Of a stretch of DNA of 12,263 nucleotides, positions 1 through 6,857 are shown piece after piece. The first letter of the stretch is position 1, and every line of letters begins with the position of its first letter. Below the pieces are notes generated by a model. It was given only the letters and a program-made list of their open reading frames with translations, ran no database searches and was not told the DNA's origin. The DNA is from Verrucomicrobiota bacterium (GTDB lineage: Bacteria > Verrucomicrobiota > Verrucomicrobiia > Chthoniobacterales > UBA10450), in contig QHQV01000257.1 in assembly GCA_003219945.1 (NCBI GenBank), positions 1 through 12,263 on the forward strand. Reading direction: 5' to 3'. Position numbers and translations under genes: made by a program.

Positions 1-654
1 AAACGCGCTTATCGACGTTTGGTTCGTCACCACCAGAAAGATTCGCATCGTGCGATCCGGTGAGGTGAGCGGTTGTTCCTGTTCGATCGCGGTGCTTTGG
101 GCAAAAGGTTTGAGCGCGGGCGCGATCAATCCGAGCGGATCGAACGAGAGCTCGAACTGCGGCCTCGGTGAACCCGCTTCGATTTGCTGGCGCAAACGAT
201 GAAGGCGATCGCGAATTTTGTCTGGTTGCAGGATCGACATTGCCTCGTCGAAAGCGCTGGGTTCCAGATTGAGGAGCAGTGGTACGGCGATCCATTGCAA
301 ATCGCGAATGCCATCCGCAGTGGTCATAGGTGAACCTGCGAGCATGCGCGCGCACCACGGTTGCTGGTGCAGCCGTTCCGCAAAAACCGGCGCGAATTCC
401 TCCAGTTTATCGATATCCTGTGGATCGCAGAAAAGCGCGAACGTCAGCTCACGTGTCTGCTCAAAATCATGGTCGTAGATCTTCAGCCCTTGCACGGATA
501 AAAATCTTCCGGGCAAAACGTTGAAGATCTCAGAATCCAATCGCAATGACGTGAGGAGAATGGCGATGCAAACGATGATCAGCGCGGCCACACCGCACCA
601 AACCAGCCCGCGACGCTGCGTGATCGTTCGGGCGATGAAATCACTGATGCGCAT
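1..654 (-). CDS. MMPL/RND-type exporter, N-terminal part (runs off window)
   Basis: The frame is open from an ATG at 654 down to base 1, giving 218 codons with no stop, so the gene continues beyond the window. Seen: a basic N-terminus, a membrane segment at about residues 16-37, the motif LDSEIFNVLP (39-48), then a soluble periplasmic-type domain containing FDPLGL (171-176). In MMPL-family predicted exporters a first helix followed by an LDx(3-6)LP motif and a large periplasmic loop is typical. Such exporters move lipidic or polyketide-like products across the inner membrane and occur in aryl-polyene and xanthomonadin clusters. No strong ribosome site precedes the ATG, and an in-frame TAA at 690-688 limits any upstream extension. 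The gene lies downstream of, and codirectional with, a lipoprotein and a halogenase-like oxidoreductase. The family call is fairly firm; the substrate is inference. Confidence 0.8.
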   Translation of the reverse strand, partial: MRISDFIARTITQRRGLVWCGVAALIIVCIAILLTSLRLDSEIFNVLPGRFLSVQGLKIYDHDFEQTRELTFALFCDPQDIDKLEEFAPVFAERLHQQPWCARMLAGSPMTTADGIRDLQWIAVPLLLNLEPSAFDEAMSILQPDKIRDRLHRLRQQIEAGSPRPQFELSFDPLGLIAPALKPFAQSTAIEQEQPLTSPDRTMRIFLVVTNQTSISAF

Positions 655-714
655 GAGCAGCGCTAGTGTTCTGCAACCGCAGCGGCTTTACAACGACTGC
701 CGCGCTTGTCATTA

Positions 715-760
715 ACACCGGGCTTCAGCCCGGTGTGTATCGGCAGCGGCCCCAGCCGCT
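715..760. repeat. Double hairpin, REP-like, between lipoprotein and exporter genes
   Basis: A perfect 10-base inverted repeat, ACACCGGGCT (715-724) with AGCCCGGTGT (727-736), has only two bases between its arms. It is followed eight bases later by AGCGGC (745-750) with GCCGCT (755-760). No T-run follows on either strand, so it is not a classic intrinsic terminator. The two-hairpin layout resembles REP elements. It could stabilise mRNA ends or dampen transcription into the exporter gene. Confidence 0.65.
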
Positions 761-838
761 TCAACGGCTTTTCTCGCGGCGCGTGCTCAAGCAAGTTCCA
801 ATTTTGTAGCGTCCGCTGTCGTCAGTGGAAAACCTGGC

Positions 839-1279
839 TCAAAACCGGAATTGAAACCTCTCGCTGCCGCTGACGTATCGCAGCGTCTTTTGATTCGGCG
901 CGCGAAGTAATTGATCGCGCAAGCCGAGCCAGCCGCGCAGTTGTTGCGGCGCTTGTGCTGTAGGACCAGACCAATGCTGGTTGGTGAAGCTTGCATTGAA
1001 TTCCCCAAACGCCGCATCTTGTCGGAGGGACAACAATGTGATCCCCGGGCCTTTCGACACGGTCAATTCGAAATCGCCCGTCTTCGAAAAGCGCACTATT
1101 GCCTCGCCGATCAACGTCGCCTTAGCTGTTCGATACATAAGCTGGCCAGTTTTAGTTTGCCATCCCGGAGCCGGCTCGGAGAATTGGTGATGTGAAACGG
1201 ACGCGCAACTTGTTAGGCAAACAGCGGCAATGAACGGAAGACTTGTAGCCACGGCCCTGTGGGCCGTAAGAGAAGTCAT
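839..1279 (-). CDS. Small outer-membrane-type lipoprotein, function unknown
   Basis: This is a 146-residue protein. Residues 1-24 form a signal peptide ending in the lipobox L22-T23-S24-C25, so the mature protein should start at a lipidated Cys25. The rest is predicted mostly beta and has a glycine- and tryptophan-containing middle (SKGPG, then a GWLGL motif near the C-terminus). The ATG at 1279 overlaps the stop of the oxidoreductase upstream as ATGA, which implies translational coupling and decides this start, because no good ribosome site is visible. Aryl-polyene-type clusters usually encode one small lipoprotein (often DUF3261) and a LolA-like carrier next to the MMPL exporter. This gene fits that slot by position and type, but I cannot assign it to DUF3261 or LolB from sequence alone. 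Codons 5-12 lie within a hairpin repeat (see 1244-1267). Confidence 0.75.
   Translation of the reverse strand: MTSLTAHRAVATSLPFIAAVCLTSCASVSHHQFSEPAPGWQTKTGQLMYRTAKATLIGEAIVRFSKTGDFELTVSKGPGITLLSLRQDAAFGEFNASFTNQHWSGPTAQAPQQLRGWLGLRDQLLRAPNQKTLRYVSGSERFQFRF
1244..1267. repeat. REP-like hairpin inside the lipoprotein signal peptide
   Basis: TGTAGCCAC (1244-1252) leads into a perfect 7-base inverted repeat, ACGGCCC (1251-1257) with GGGCCGT (1261-1267) and a 3-base loop. The same TGTAGCCAC word followed by a GGCC-centred hairpin appears, inverted, at 3921-3900. Here it lies in coding sequence and encodes residues 5-12 (TAHRAVAT) of the lipoprotein on the minus strand. Confidence 0.6.
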
Positions 1280-2571
1280 GATACAACGCCAGTGGTTTGA
1301 GGCGATTCCGGCGCTCCTTCTTGTTTCTTCGGCACCAGAGTGAGCTTCGGCGCGATCGGGTGGTGGCGTTGCAGCCAAACCAGGAAATAAAATACCCACA
1401 TTCGCCAGCGAATCGGGAAACTGTTGCCCACATTTCCGCCAAGCACTGCATTCACAGCTGGCGCGAGACCGAGCACACTGCGTGGAGCGAGGAAAACTTC
1501 GATGAACTCCTTCGTGTACCACGCATTGACGAACCGAAGATAAACGTCCATCGCGCGGTTCACCGATCGCTCGTATCGCGCGAACAAGCGTTTTGCCTTG
1601 CGCGGGTGATCGAGCACTTCATTCAGAGCGTCGGCGCATTTTTCACCACTGAACACCGCAAGAAAAACGCCGCTGCTGAAAATCGGATCGATGAAACCGG
1701 CGGCGTCGCCCGTAAGCAACCAGCGATCGCCGTACAAACGCGCGCTTCGATAGGAGAAATCCGCTTCGACATAGACTTTCGAGACGCGCTGCGCTTTTGC
1801 CATGCGTTTCGCAATCGTTGGCTGTTCCGCCAACGCTTGCTCGAGAAAATCGTCAGCGCTGAGCTTGGATTTCCGAAAAGTTTCGCTGTCGAGAACTACT
1901 CCGATGCTCGTTCGCTCATCGGTGAGTGGAATCAGCCAAAACCAGCGATCAACGGCACGAATCAAAACCGTCAGTGTGCCGTCAATTCCTTCAGGACGCC
2001 ACACGCCATCGTAGTGCGCGAAGATCGACAGCTTTTGAAGATGATCGTAAGTCCTCTTGATTTGGAATTGCCTTCCGAGCACCGAGGTGCGTCCACTGGC
2101 ATCGACAAGGTAACGCGCCCGGATCGAATTAGACGAGCCGTTGGATCTCACCGCCAGATCGACCCCGTGGTTCGAGAACTCGACTCCTTCGACTAGAGTC
2201 TGCTCGTGCACTTCAGCGCCGGATTCGGCCGCATGGTCGAGCAGCACCTTGTCGAAATCACCGCGTGTTACCTGATAAGCATGATCGGTTTGCGAGCGGT
2301 AGCCGTCCTTGAAGTAAAACTTCGTTCCAGTGTCGGAGCAGGCGCCCATGATTTCGCCGCCGTACTTTTTTATAAACCCGGCGCTCAAAAATTTCTCGTG
2401 TAAACCGAGCCGGGTAAATGCCTTCATGCTAAACGGCAACAGCGACTCGCCTATGTGAAACCGAGGAAACTTTTCGCGCTCAAAGAGAACCACGCGACGT
2501 CCGGCGCGCGCGAGCAGCGCGGCGGCAGTGCTGCCGGCCGGTCCACCTCCTATAATCGCGACATCGTACAT
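1276..2571 (-). CDS. FAD-dependent oxidoreductase with flavin halogenase motifs
   Basis: This 431-residue flavoprotein starts MYDVAIIGGGPAG. The Rossmann FAD motif GGGPAG is at residues 8-13, HIGESLLP at 39-46, a KK pair (68-69) in a GFIKKYG context, WFWLIP at 210-215, and the second FAD-binding motif GDAAGFIDP at 288-296. Flavin-dependent halogenases carry WxWxIP and a conserved lysine, and both appear to be represented here. Related members without halogenation activity also occur in aryl-polyene clusters, so chlorination or bromination is possible but unproven. The start at 2571 is chosen because the Rossmann strand begins there. An in-frame ATG at 2670 would add 33 residues with no family resemblance and would leave only 66 bases to the divergent permease gene, although AAGGA sits just before it. 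The stop overlaps the lipoprotein start by ATGA. Confidence 0.85.
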   Translation of the reverse strand: MYDVAIIGGGPAGSTAAALLARAGRRVVLFEREKFPRFHIGESLLPFSMKAFTRLGLHEKFLSAGFIKKYGGEIMGACSDTGTKFYFKDGYRSQTDHAYQVTRGDFDKVLLDHAAESGAEVHEQTLVEGVEFSNHGVDLAVRSNGSSNSIRARYLVDASGRTSVLGRQFQIKRTYDHLQKLSIFAHYDGVWRPEGIDGTLTVLIRAVDRWFWLIPLTDERTSIGVVLDSETFRKSKLSADDFLEQALAEQPTIAKRMAKAQRVSKVYVEADFSYRSARLYGDRWLLTGDAAGFIDPIFSSGVFLAVFSGEKCADALNEVLDHPRKAKRLFARYERSVNRAMDVYLRFVNAWYTKEFIEVFLAPRSVLGLAPAVNAVLGGNVGNSFPIRWRMWVFYFLVWLQRHHPIAPKLTLVPKKQEGAPESPQTTGVVS

Positions 2572-2736
2572 GCTGCTGCTCACGGCATATGACCGTAGCG
2601 TTACGCCGAGCCCGTTCAAGAGAGACAGCTTCCCGGCTGTCACCTTCAAATCGACCGCTGCCAAAGTCATCGGTCCTTGGAACGCGGTGCACAGGGCGGC
2701 ATTTCAAATCTTTTATGCTAAATTTTCCGGCGCAAG

Positions 2737-3843
2737 ATGAAGTTGATCGATCGATTTGTAAGCCGGGAGTTGTTGGTGAACGTCGCATTTGCGATTGCGG
2801 TGCTGAGCCTGGTGCTCGTAGTCGGAAATATTTTCCGGAAGCTGCTCCCGTTGCTGGTGAATCACGACGTACCGATGGAATACTTGATCACGTTCATCGC
2901 CTACGTGCTGCCGTTCTCACTTATCTTCACCATTCCGTGGGGGTTGTTGACTGCGATCCTTCTCGTTTTCGGACGGTTGTCCGCGGACAACGAATTGATC
3001 GCGCTGCGCGCCAACGGGGTCAGCGTCACGCGCGTATCTGTTCCGCTTGCTGGCATCGCGCTTGCGTGCACGGCGATTTGTCTTTGGCTCAATGTGCAGG
3101 TTGCGCCCGCCGCGCAGGAGAGATTGCGCAGCACCATTTTTGATCTCGCCACGCGAAATCCGATGGCGCTTTTTGGCAGCGATCAGGTCATCGATCAGTT
3201 TCCCGGTCGGAGGATTTATGTCGGCAAAAAAGAAGGGAACAAACTCGAGAACATTACCGTATTCGAGATGAACGAGAAGGCGCTGCCCGAGAAGATCACG
3301 TACGCGCGCACCGGTATGCTCGAAGCGGATTTGGCGAACAAACAAATCCTGATGCATCTCTATGGGGCTCGTTACCAGGAGCGGGACTCGAAAGACCCAC
3401 TCGACCTTCACAAAATCCGCGACGGCATCAACATGGTGGAAGGCACGTTGCCTATCAGCCTCGAAGAGCTATACGAGAAAGAGAAAAAACGACCGAGCCG
3501 TTCCGCTCTGTCGATTGAGCAATTGCTGGAGCAACTAAAGAGCGAGAACACCCGGGAACGCAGCGCCAGCCGCACAGAAATTAATAAACGCTTTTCCTTT
3601 CCGTTCGCGTGTGTGGCTTTTGCGATTATTGGCGTGCCGCTGGGTGTGACGGCTCATCGCCGTGAAACATCAATTGGCTTCGCAATGGGGCTGATTGTTG
3701 CCACCACCTATTTCCTGTTTGTAATCGTTGGCGATACGTTGCGAGGGAATCCGCATGCGCATCCGGAATTGCTCGTCTGGTTTCCGAATGTTCTCTTTAT
3801 CGTGTTGGGCGTGCTTTTGTTTCGCCGGCTGGCGCGACAATGA
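2737..3843 (+). CDS. LptF/LptG-family LPS export permease
   Basis: The 368-residue protein matches the YjgP/YjgQ family, the inner-membrane permease subunits of the Lpt machine that extract lipopolysaccharide with the LptB ATPase and pass it to LptC/LptA. Seen: three N-terminal membrane helices (about residues 12-33, 47-80 and 97-120), a periplasmic beta-rich domain (about 125-270), and three C-terminal helices (about 285-362). The segment FGRLSADNELIALRANGVS after helix 2 is characteristic of the family, as is FPFACVAFAIIGVPLG at the fourth helix. Length is normal. LptF and LptG cannot be told apart here, so no symbol is given. The gene diverges from the oxidoreductase and is followed by a hairpin repeat. 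The ribosome site before ATG 2737 is weak. Confidence 0.92.
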   Translation: MKLIDRFVSRELLVNVAFAIAVLSLVLVVGNIFRKLLPLLVNHDVPMEYLITFIAYVLPFSLIFTIPWGLLTAILLVFGRLSADNELIALRANGVSVTRVSVPLAGIALACTAICLWLNVQVAPAAQERLRSTIFDLATRNPMALFGSDQVIDQFPGRRIYVGKKEGNKLENITVFEMNEKALPEKITYARTGMLEADLANKQILMHLYGARYQERDSKDPLDLHKIRDGINMVEGTLPISLEELYEKEKKRPSRSALSIEQLLEQLKSENTRERSASRTEINKRFSFPFACVAFAIIGVPLGVTAHRRETSIGFAMGLIVATTYFLFVIVGDTLRGNPHAHPELLVWFPNVLFIVLGVLLFRRLARQ

Positions 3844-3856
3844 CGGTAACAAAGAT

Positions 3857-3921
3857 TGTAGCCGTTAGCCTGATGTGGAAAGCACTGGCCAGAATGGACC
3901 GGCCATAGGCCAGTGGCTACA
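3857..3921. repeat. Large nested hairpin repeat between convergent genes
   Basis: The outer arms are TGTAGCC (3857-3863) and GGCTACA (3915-3921); the inner arms are ACTGGCC (3884-3890) and GGCCAGT (3908-3914). Read on the minus strand from 3921, it begins TGTAGCCAC and then forms a GGCC hairpin, as at 1244-1267. It fills the gap between two convergent genes and may act as a bidirectional transcription stop, although no T-run follows. Confidence 0.65.
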
Positions 3922-3925
3922 GCGT

Positions 3926-4207
3926 CTAAGCGAGGGATTCGGCTGTGGTAGGATCGATGATGGCGCGGACCTCGGAAATCCGGTTCGCAGGAAAACCGCC
4001 TTGCCGGGCGTGTTCGCGAATTAGTTCTTCGTTGGCCGCGATGTAAACACAATAAACCCGATCGTCCATCACGTAGCTTTCGACCCACTGAATCTGTGGT
4101 CCGAGATTGCTCAGTACCCCGCAGGATTTCTGCGAGATAGCTTGGAGCTGTTCGCGGGATAGTTTTCCGGCACCGGGAATTTCTCTTTCAATCACGTACT
4201 TCGGCAT
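3926..4207 (-). CDS. DUF4242 domain protein (SCO4226-like small ferredoxin-fold protein)
   Basis: This 93-residue soluble protein begins MPKYVIEREIPGAGKLS. It contains the family's usual pattern: an N-terminal strand with an xVIERxIPGAG motif, a helix with a conserved Cys29 (SQKSCGVL), the strand pair IQWVESYV and YCVYIA, the EELIREHARQGGFP helix (about 61-74) and a C-terminal IDPTTA. DUF4242 proteins are about 80-100 residues with a ferredoxin-like fold. The characterised homologue SCO4226 of Streptomyces coelicolor binds nickel. The role here is unknown; metal binding or stress sensing is possible. No signal peptide is present, so it is cytosolic. It diverges from the PilT-like genes and converges with the permease, so it is probably monocistronic. 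Confidence 0.85.
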   Translation of the reverse strand: MPKYVIEREIPGAGKLSREQLQAISQKSCGVLSNLGPQIQWVESYVMDDRVYCVYIAANEELIREHARQGGFPANRISEVRAIIDPTTAESLA

Positions 4208-4214
4208 AACGAGT

Positions 4215-4224
4215 CTTAGCTAAG
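4215..4224. promoter_or_regulatory. Perfect 10-base palindrome upstream of DUF4242 gene
   Basis: CTTAGCTAAG is a perfect palindrome eight bases upstream of the DUF4242 ATG, in the short intergenic region shared with the divergent PilT-like operon. It could be an operator half-site pair. A palindrome this short can also occur by chance. Confidence 0.25.
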
Positions 4225-4226
4225 GC

Positions 4227-4255
4227 TTGCCGAAGCCGGCGTCAATTGCTATGAA
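4227..4255 (+). promoter_or_regulatory. Candidate sigma-70 promoter for the PilT-like pair
   Basis: TTGCCG (4227-4232), a 17-base spacer, then TATGAA (4250-4255) sit about 60 bases before the first PilT-like start. Both hexamers are two mismatches or fewer from the classic consensus, and the spacing is optimal. This is a pattern call only. Confidence 0.35.
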
Positions 4256-4314
4256 ACCATCGCATCCCTCGGTTCCATTTGCGACCTAATCGTGCGCAGT
4301 AGAAGTTGCAAGCG

Positions 4315-5373
4315 ATGCCGCAAAACATCGACAGCATTCTCGACGCCGCGGAGCAGCAGGAGGCGAGCGATGTTTTCCTTCAGGAGGACGAGGTACCGCG
4401 GCTTAAAATCAATGAACAAATGATCGTCCATGGCGAGGAACCCATGTCGCGCGCGCACATGACCGCATTCTGGCAGGCGTGCGGCGCCAATGCGCAAGAC
4501 GACGGCGAGATGGATCGCGACACCGGCTTCGTCTCACGCACGCATACGCGCTACCGCGTGAGCCTGCACCGCACGATGGGCCGCCTCGCTGCGGTCCTGC
4601 GCCGCATCAAGACCAGCGTGCCTACATTGAAAGCGCTCGGAGCGCCCGAATGGCTCCTGACCCGATGGGGCGCTCGCGAGCACGGCCTGATTCTTATAAC
4701 GGGACCGACCGGCTCCGGGAAATCCACCACCATCGCCTCGCTCCTTCAATGGATGAACGAGAACCTGGTGCGACATGTAGTGACGATCGAGGATCCGGTC
4801 GAGTATCAGTTCGCTAGCAAGCGCTGTCATTTCACTCAACGACAGGTGGGACGTGACACCGGCAGTTTTGCGACCGGATTGCGGAGTGCGCTTCGTCAGG
4901 CGCCGGATATCATTTTCGTTGGTGAGATCCGGGATTACGAGACGGCGTTGACTGCACTTCAAGCTTCGGAGACGGGACATCTCGTTGTTTCGACCCTGCA
5001 TTCGGAGAAGGTTGCCGACACGATGGAGCGCTATTTGAATCTCTTTCCGGCGAAAGACGAGAAGCACGGTGTGAACCTTCTGGCAAACCAGCTTTCTGGC
5101 GTCCTTTGCCAGAAGCTGGTTCAATCTGCTGACGGAGGCCTGCATTTACTGGTGGAACACGTCGAAAATGCGGGTGCCATGCGCGACTGGATCGCCAGAC
5201 GAGAGTTGCAGAACATCGATCAGTATATCTCTCGCGGGTCGGATCCTGCCGCCGTTTCATTTTTGCAATCGACGCTCAAAGCTCTCCAAGCCAAGGTCAT
5301 CACGGAAGAGACTGCCATGGCTTCAGTCAGCAATGAATCCGAGCTTCGTCGTGCCATGAGGGGAATCACCTAG
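4315..5373 (+). CDS. PilT-like secretion ATPase, diverged paralogue (first of a pair)
   Basis: The 352-residue protein is a PilT/VirB11-type hexameric ATPase. Walker A GPTGSGKST is at 130-138, the Asp box TIEDPVEYQF at 157-166, Walker B DIIFVGEIRD at 198-207 and the His box ETGHLVVSTLHS at 219-230. These catalytic boxes are intact. The N-terminal PAS-like domain is unusual: the common SDLHL-type strand reads SDVFLQ. The C-terminal helix region lacks a recognisable AIRNLIRE retraction motif, having AMRDWIARRELQ instead. In pilus systems PilT powers type IV pilus retraction and PilU assists it, so a PilU-like auxiliary role is plausible. ATG 4315 is preferred; an in-frame TTG at 4306 would add three residues. 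A strong hairpin lies inside the gene at 5086-5121. The next PilT-like gene begins 28 bases after the stop. Confidence 0.88.
   Translation: MPQNIDSILDAAEQQEASDVFLQEDEVPRLKINEQMIVHGEEPMSRAHMTAFWQACGANAQDDGEMDRDTGFVSRTHTRYRVSLHRTMGRLAAVLRRIKTSVPTLKALGAPEWLLTRWGAREHGLILITGPTGSGKSTTIASLLQWMNENLVRHVVTIEDPVEYQFASKRCHFTQRQVGRDTGSFATGLRSALRQAPDIIFVGEIRDYETALTALQASETGHLVVSTLHSEKVADTMERYLNLFPAKDEKHGVNLLANQLSGVLCQKLVQSADGGLHLLVEHVENAGAMRDWIARRELQNIDQYISRGSDPAAVSFLQSTLKALQAKVITEETAMASVSNESELRRAMRGIT
5086..5121. repeat. Strong imperfect hairpin inside the first PilT-like gene
   Basis: AACCAGCTT (5086-5094), a bulged T, and CTGGC (5096-5100) pair with GCCAG (5108-5112) and AAGCTGGTT (5113-5121) across a 7-base loop. 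This gives a 14-pair stem with one bulge, within the codons for ANQLSGVLCQKLVQ. It may arise partly from codon choice, but it is the longest in-gene stem I noticed. Confidence 0.5.
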
Positions 5374-5401
5374 ACAAGTCCTCCGCACAATTTGAAGCCA
5401 T

Positions 5402-6514
5402 ATGAAGGAACATGATTTGATCGATTTTCTGGCGCTCGCGGCCGAGCGGGGAGCTTCTGATCTTCATTTGACAGTGGGGGCGCCACCGATGTTGCGGACC
5501 GCTGGTGTTATTCAGCCGCTGACGGAAGAGCCACTGTCAGCGGAGGACACAAGGAGACTGGTGATCGATACCTTGAAGGAGGAACAACGGGCGAAGCTGG
5601 AAAACGAATGGCAGCTTGACTTCGCGTTACAGGTCGGTGACCTCGGGCGCTTTCGCGGGAATGCATGCTATGTGTCAGGTGCGATTGAGGCCAATTTCCG
5701 ACGTATCCCTTCTGAGGTGGGCGATCTAAAGTCCTTGGGACACTCTCCAGTGGTGGATAAGTGGTGTGACGAGAGAGCCGGTTTGATACTGGTGACCGGC
5801 GCTAGCGGTGAAGGCAAAAGCACAACACTGGCGAGCATGGCCCAGACGATAGCCAAACGGCGTCCCGTCAACATCGTCAGTATTGAGGACCCAATCGAAT
5901 TTGTTCATTCGCAGGGGCGAAGCCTGGTGAACCAGCGCGAAATTGGTTCCGACGCGCGCGACTTCGCTTCAGCGCTCAAGAACGCGTTGAGACAGGATGC
6001 GGACGTCATTCTTGTGGGAGAGATGCGGGACACGGCCACGATCCAGACTGCGATTACGGCGGCGGAAACAGGACACCTCGTGATTGCTACCATGCACACG
6101 AACGATGCGCCAACGGCCATTGGGCGCATTCTTGATGCCTTTCCAAAGGAGGGTCAGCAGTTCGTCAGTGCCCAACTTGCGTGGTCATTGTTGGGAGTGG
6201 TGTGTCAGTATCTCCTACCGCGAAGCGAAGGATCAGGTCTGGTTTTAGCCACGGAATTGATGACCGTGAACTCGGGAATCGAGGCGTGTATCCGGGCCGG
6301 GAGGCTTTCGCAGGTACCGGGACTCATTCAAATCGGCGCTGCGGACGGCATGCATACCGTAGACGACAGTCTTATCGAGTTGCTCCTGGCTGAGCGCATC
6401 AGTCTCATGGACGCTATGGCTCATGCGAGGGAACCCAATTTTGTGAAGGAGGAATTCCAGAAAGCTTTGAAGTCCCAGAGAAAAGGCTGGTTTGCGGGAA
6501 TGTTCGGCAAATGA
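5402..6514 (+). CDS. pilT: PilT-family twitching motility ATPase (second of a pair)
   Basis: The 370-residue protein has the normal PilT length. Seen: N-terminal PAS-like domain with SDLHLTVGAPPMLR (19-32), Walker A GASGEGKST (133-141), Asp box SIEDPIEF (160-167), Walker B DVILVGEMRD (201-210) and His box ETGHLVIATMHT (222-233). The region NSGIEACIRAGRLSQVPGLI corresponds to the PilT AIRNLIREGK retraction segment but is degenerate, and it is followed by the family-typical GMHTVDDSL. Walker A has E in place of the usual S/T at its sixth position (GASGEGKS), which is non-standard though the Lys and Ser remain. PilT powers disassembly and retraction of type IV pili at the inner-membrane base. 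It follows the first PilT-like gene by 28 bases, so cotranscription is likely. A hairpin at the stop codon may end the operon. Confidence 0.9.
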   Translation: MKEHDLIDFLALAAERGASDLHLTVGAPPMLRTAGVIQPLTEEPLSAEDTRRLVIDTLKEEQRAKLENEWQLDFALQVGDLGRFRGNACYVSGAIEANFRRIPSEVGDLKSLGHSPVVDKWCDERAGLILVTGASGEGKSTTLASMAQTIAKRRPVNIVSIEDPIEFVHSQGRSLVNQREIGSDARDFASALKNALRQDADVILVGEMRDTATIQTAITAAETGHLVIATMHTNDAPTAIGRILDAFPKEGQQFVSAQLAWSLLGVVCQYLLPRSEGSGLVLATELMTVNSGIEACIRAGRLSQVPGLIQIGAADGMHTVDDSLIELLLAERISLMDAMAHAREPNFVKEEFQKALKSQRKGWFAGMFGK

Positions 6515-6857
6515 AACGCCGGCCTCGTCGGCGTCGAATTTAATAAAACGCGGAGCTCACAAAACATATTGTGTTTGCGAGACGGTGACCTCAATCCGAG
6601 ACGCTCATAAAATCTGGCGGCAATTTGAATAGGATGAACCCGCCGGACTTTGGCATTGGCTTCCGGTGAATGATGTTGTGATTAGGCGCGTATGCGACGC
6701 GTTCGAGAGGGCTGCCAGCTAATGTATTTCTGCGTTCGCGGACGGGCTTCACCTCGCGTGCGCCGCTGAGAATCGCTGTACCCAGATTTATAGCGGCGAC
6801 CGAATATCACGTTCCTTTGGAAGGACCGCACCGTACCTGTCGAATCGTTTGGAGCTG
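6515..6857. other. 343-base gap with no supported gene; an orphan open frame on the minus strand
   Basis: Apart from the hairpin at its left end I see no RNA gene or repeat here. On the minus strand a frame is open for 71 codons from 6806 to a TGA at 6593-6591. Its product ends in a plausible-looking stretch (NHNIIHRKPMPKSGGF, then LPPDFMSVSD), but it has no ATG near its beginning. GTG or CTG starts are possible, without a ribosome site. It could be the decayed 3' end of a former gene or chance. The region lies between the convergent PilT-like operon and the large glycosidase gene. Confidence 0.4.
6516..6534. terminator. Possible terminator hairpin after the PilT pair
   Basis: ACGCCG (6516-6521) pairs with CGGCGT (6529-6534) across a 7-base loop, two bases after the stop codon. 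An A/T-rich run, AATTTAATAAAA, follows shortly after, but there is no clean T-run, so intrinsic termination is uncertain. Confidence 0.35.

Noticed and set aside
1297..2196. A 299-codon open frame on the plus strand opposite the FAD oxidoreductase
   Set aside because: It is antisense to a gene with clear FAD motifs, has a low-complexity basic composition, no recognisable domain and no ribosome site. It is a shadow frame of a GC-rich gene.
2589..3143. A 184-codon plus-strand frame overlapping the start of the permease gene
   Set aside because: It is out of frame with the permease, Arg/Cys-rich and without motifs; the permease frame has clear membrane helices and family motifs.
4534..5145. A 203-codon minus-strand frame opposite the first PilT-like gene
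   Set aside because: It is the antisense of an ATPase with intact Walker and His boxes and shows no domain of its own.
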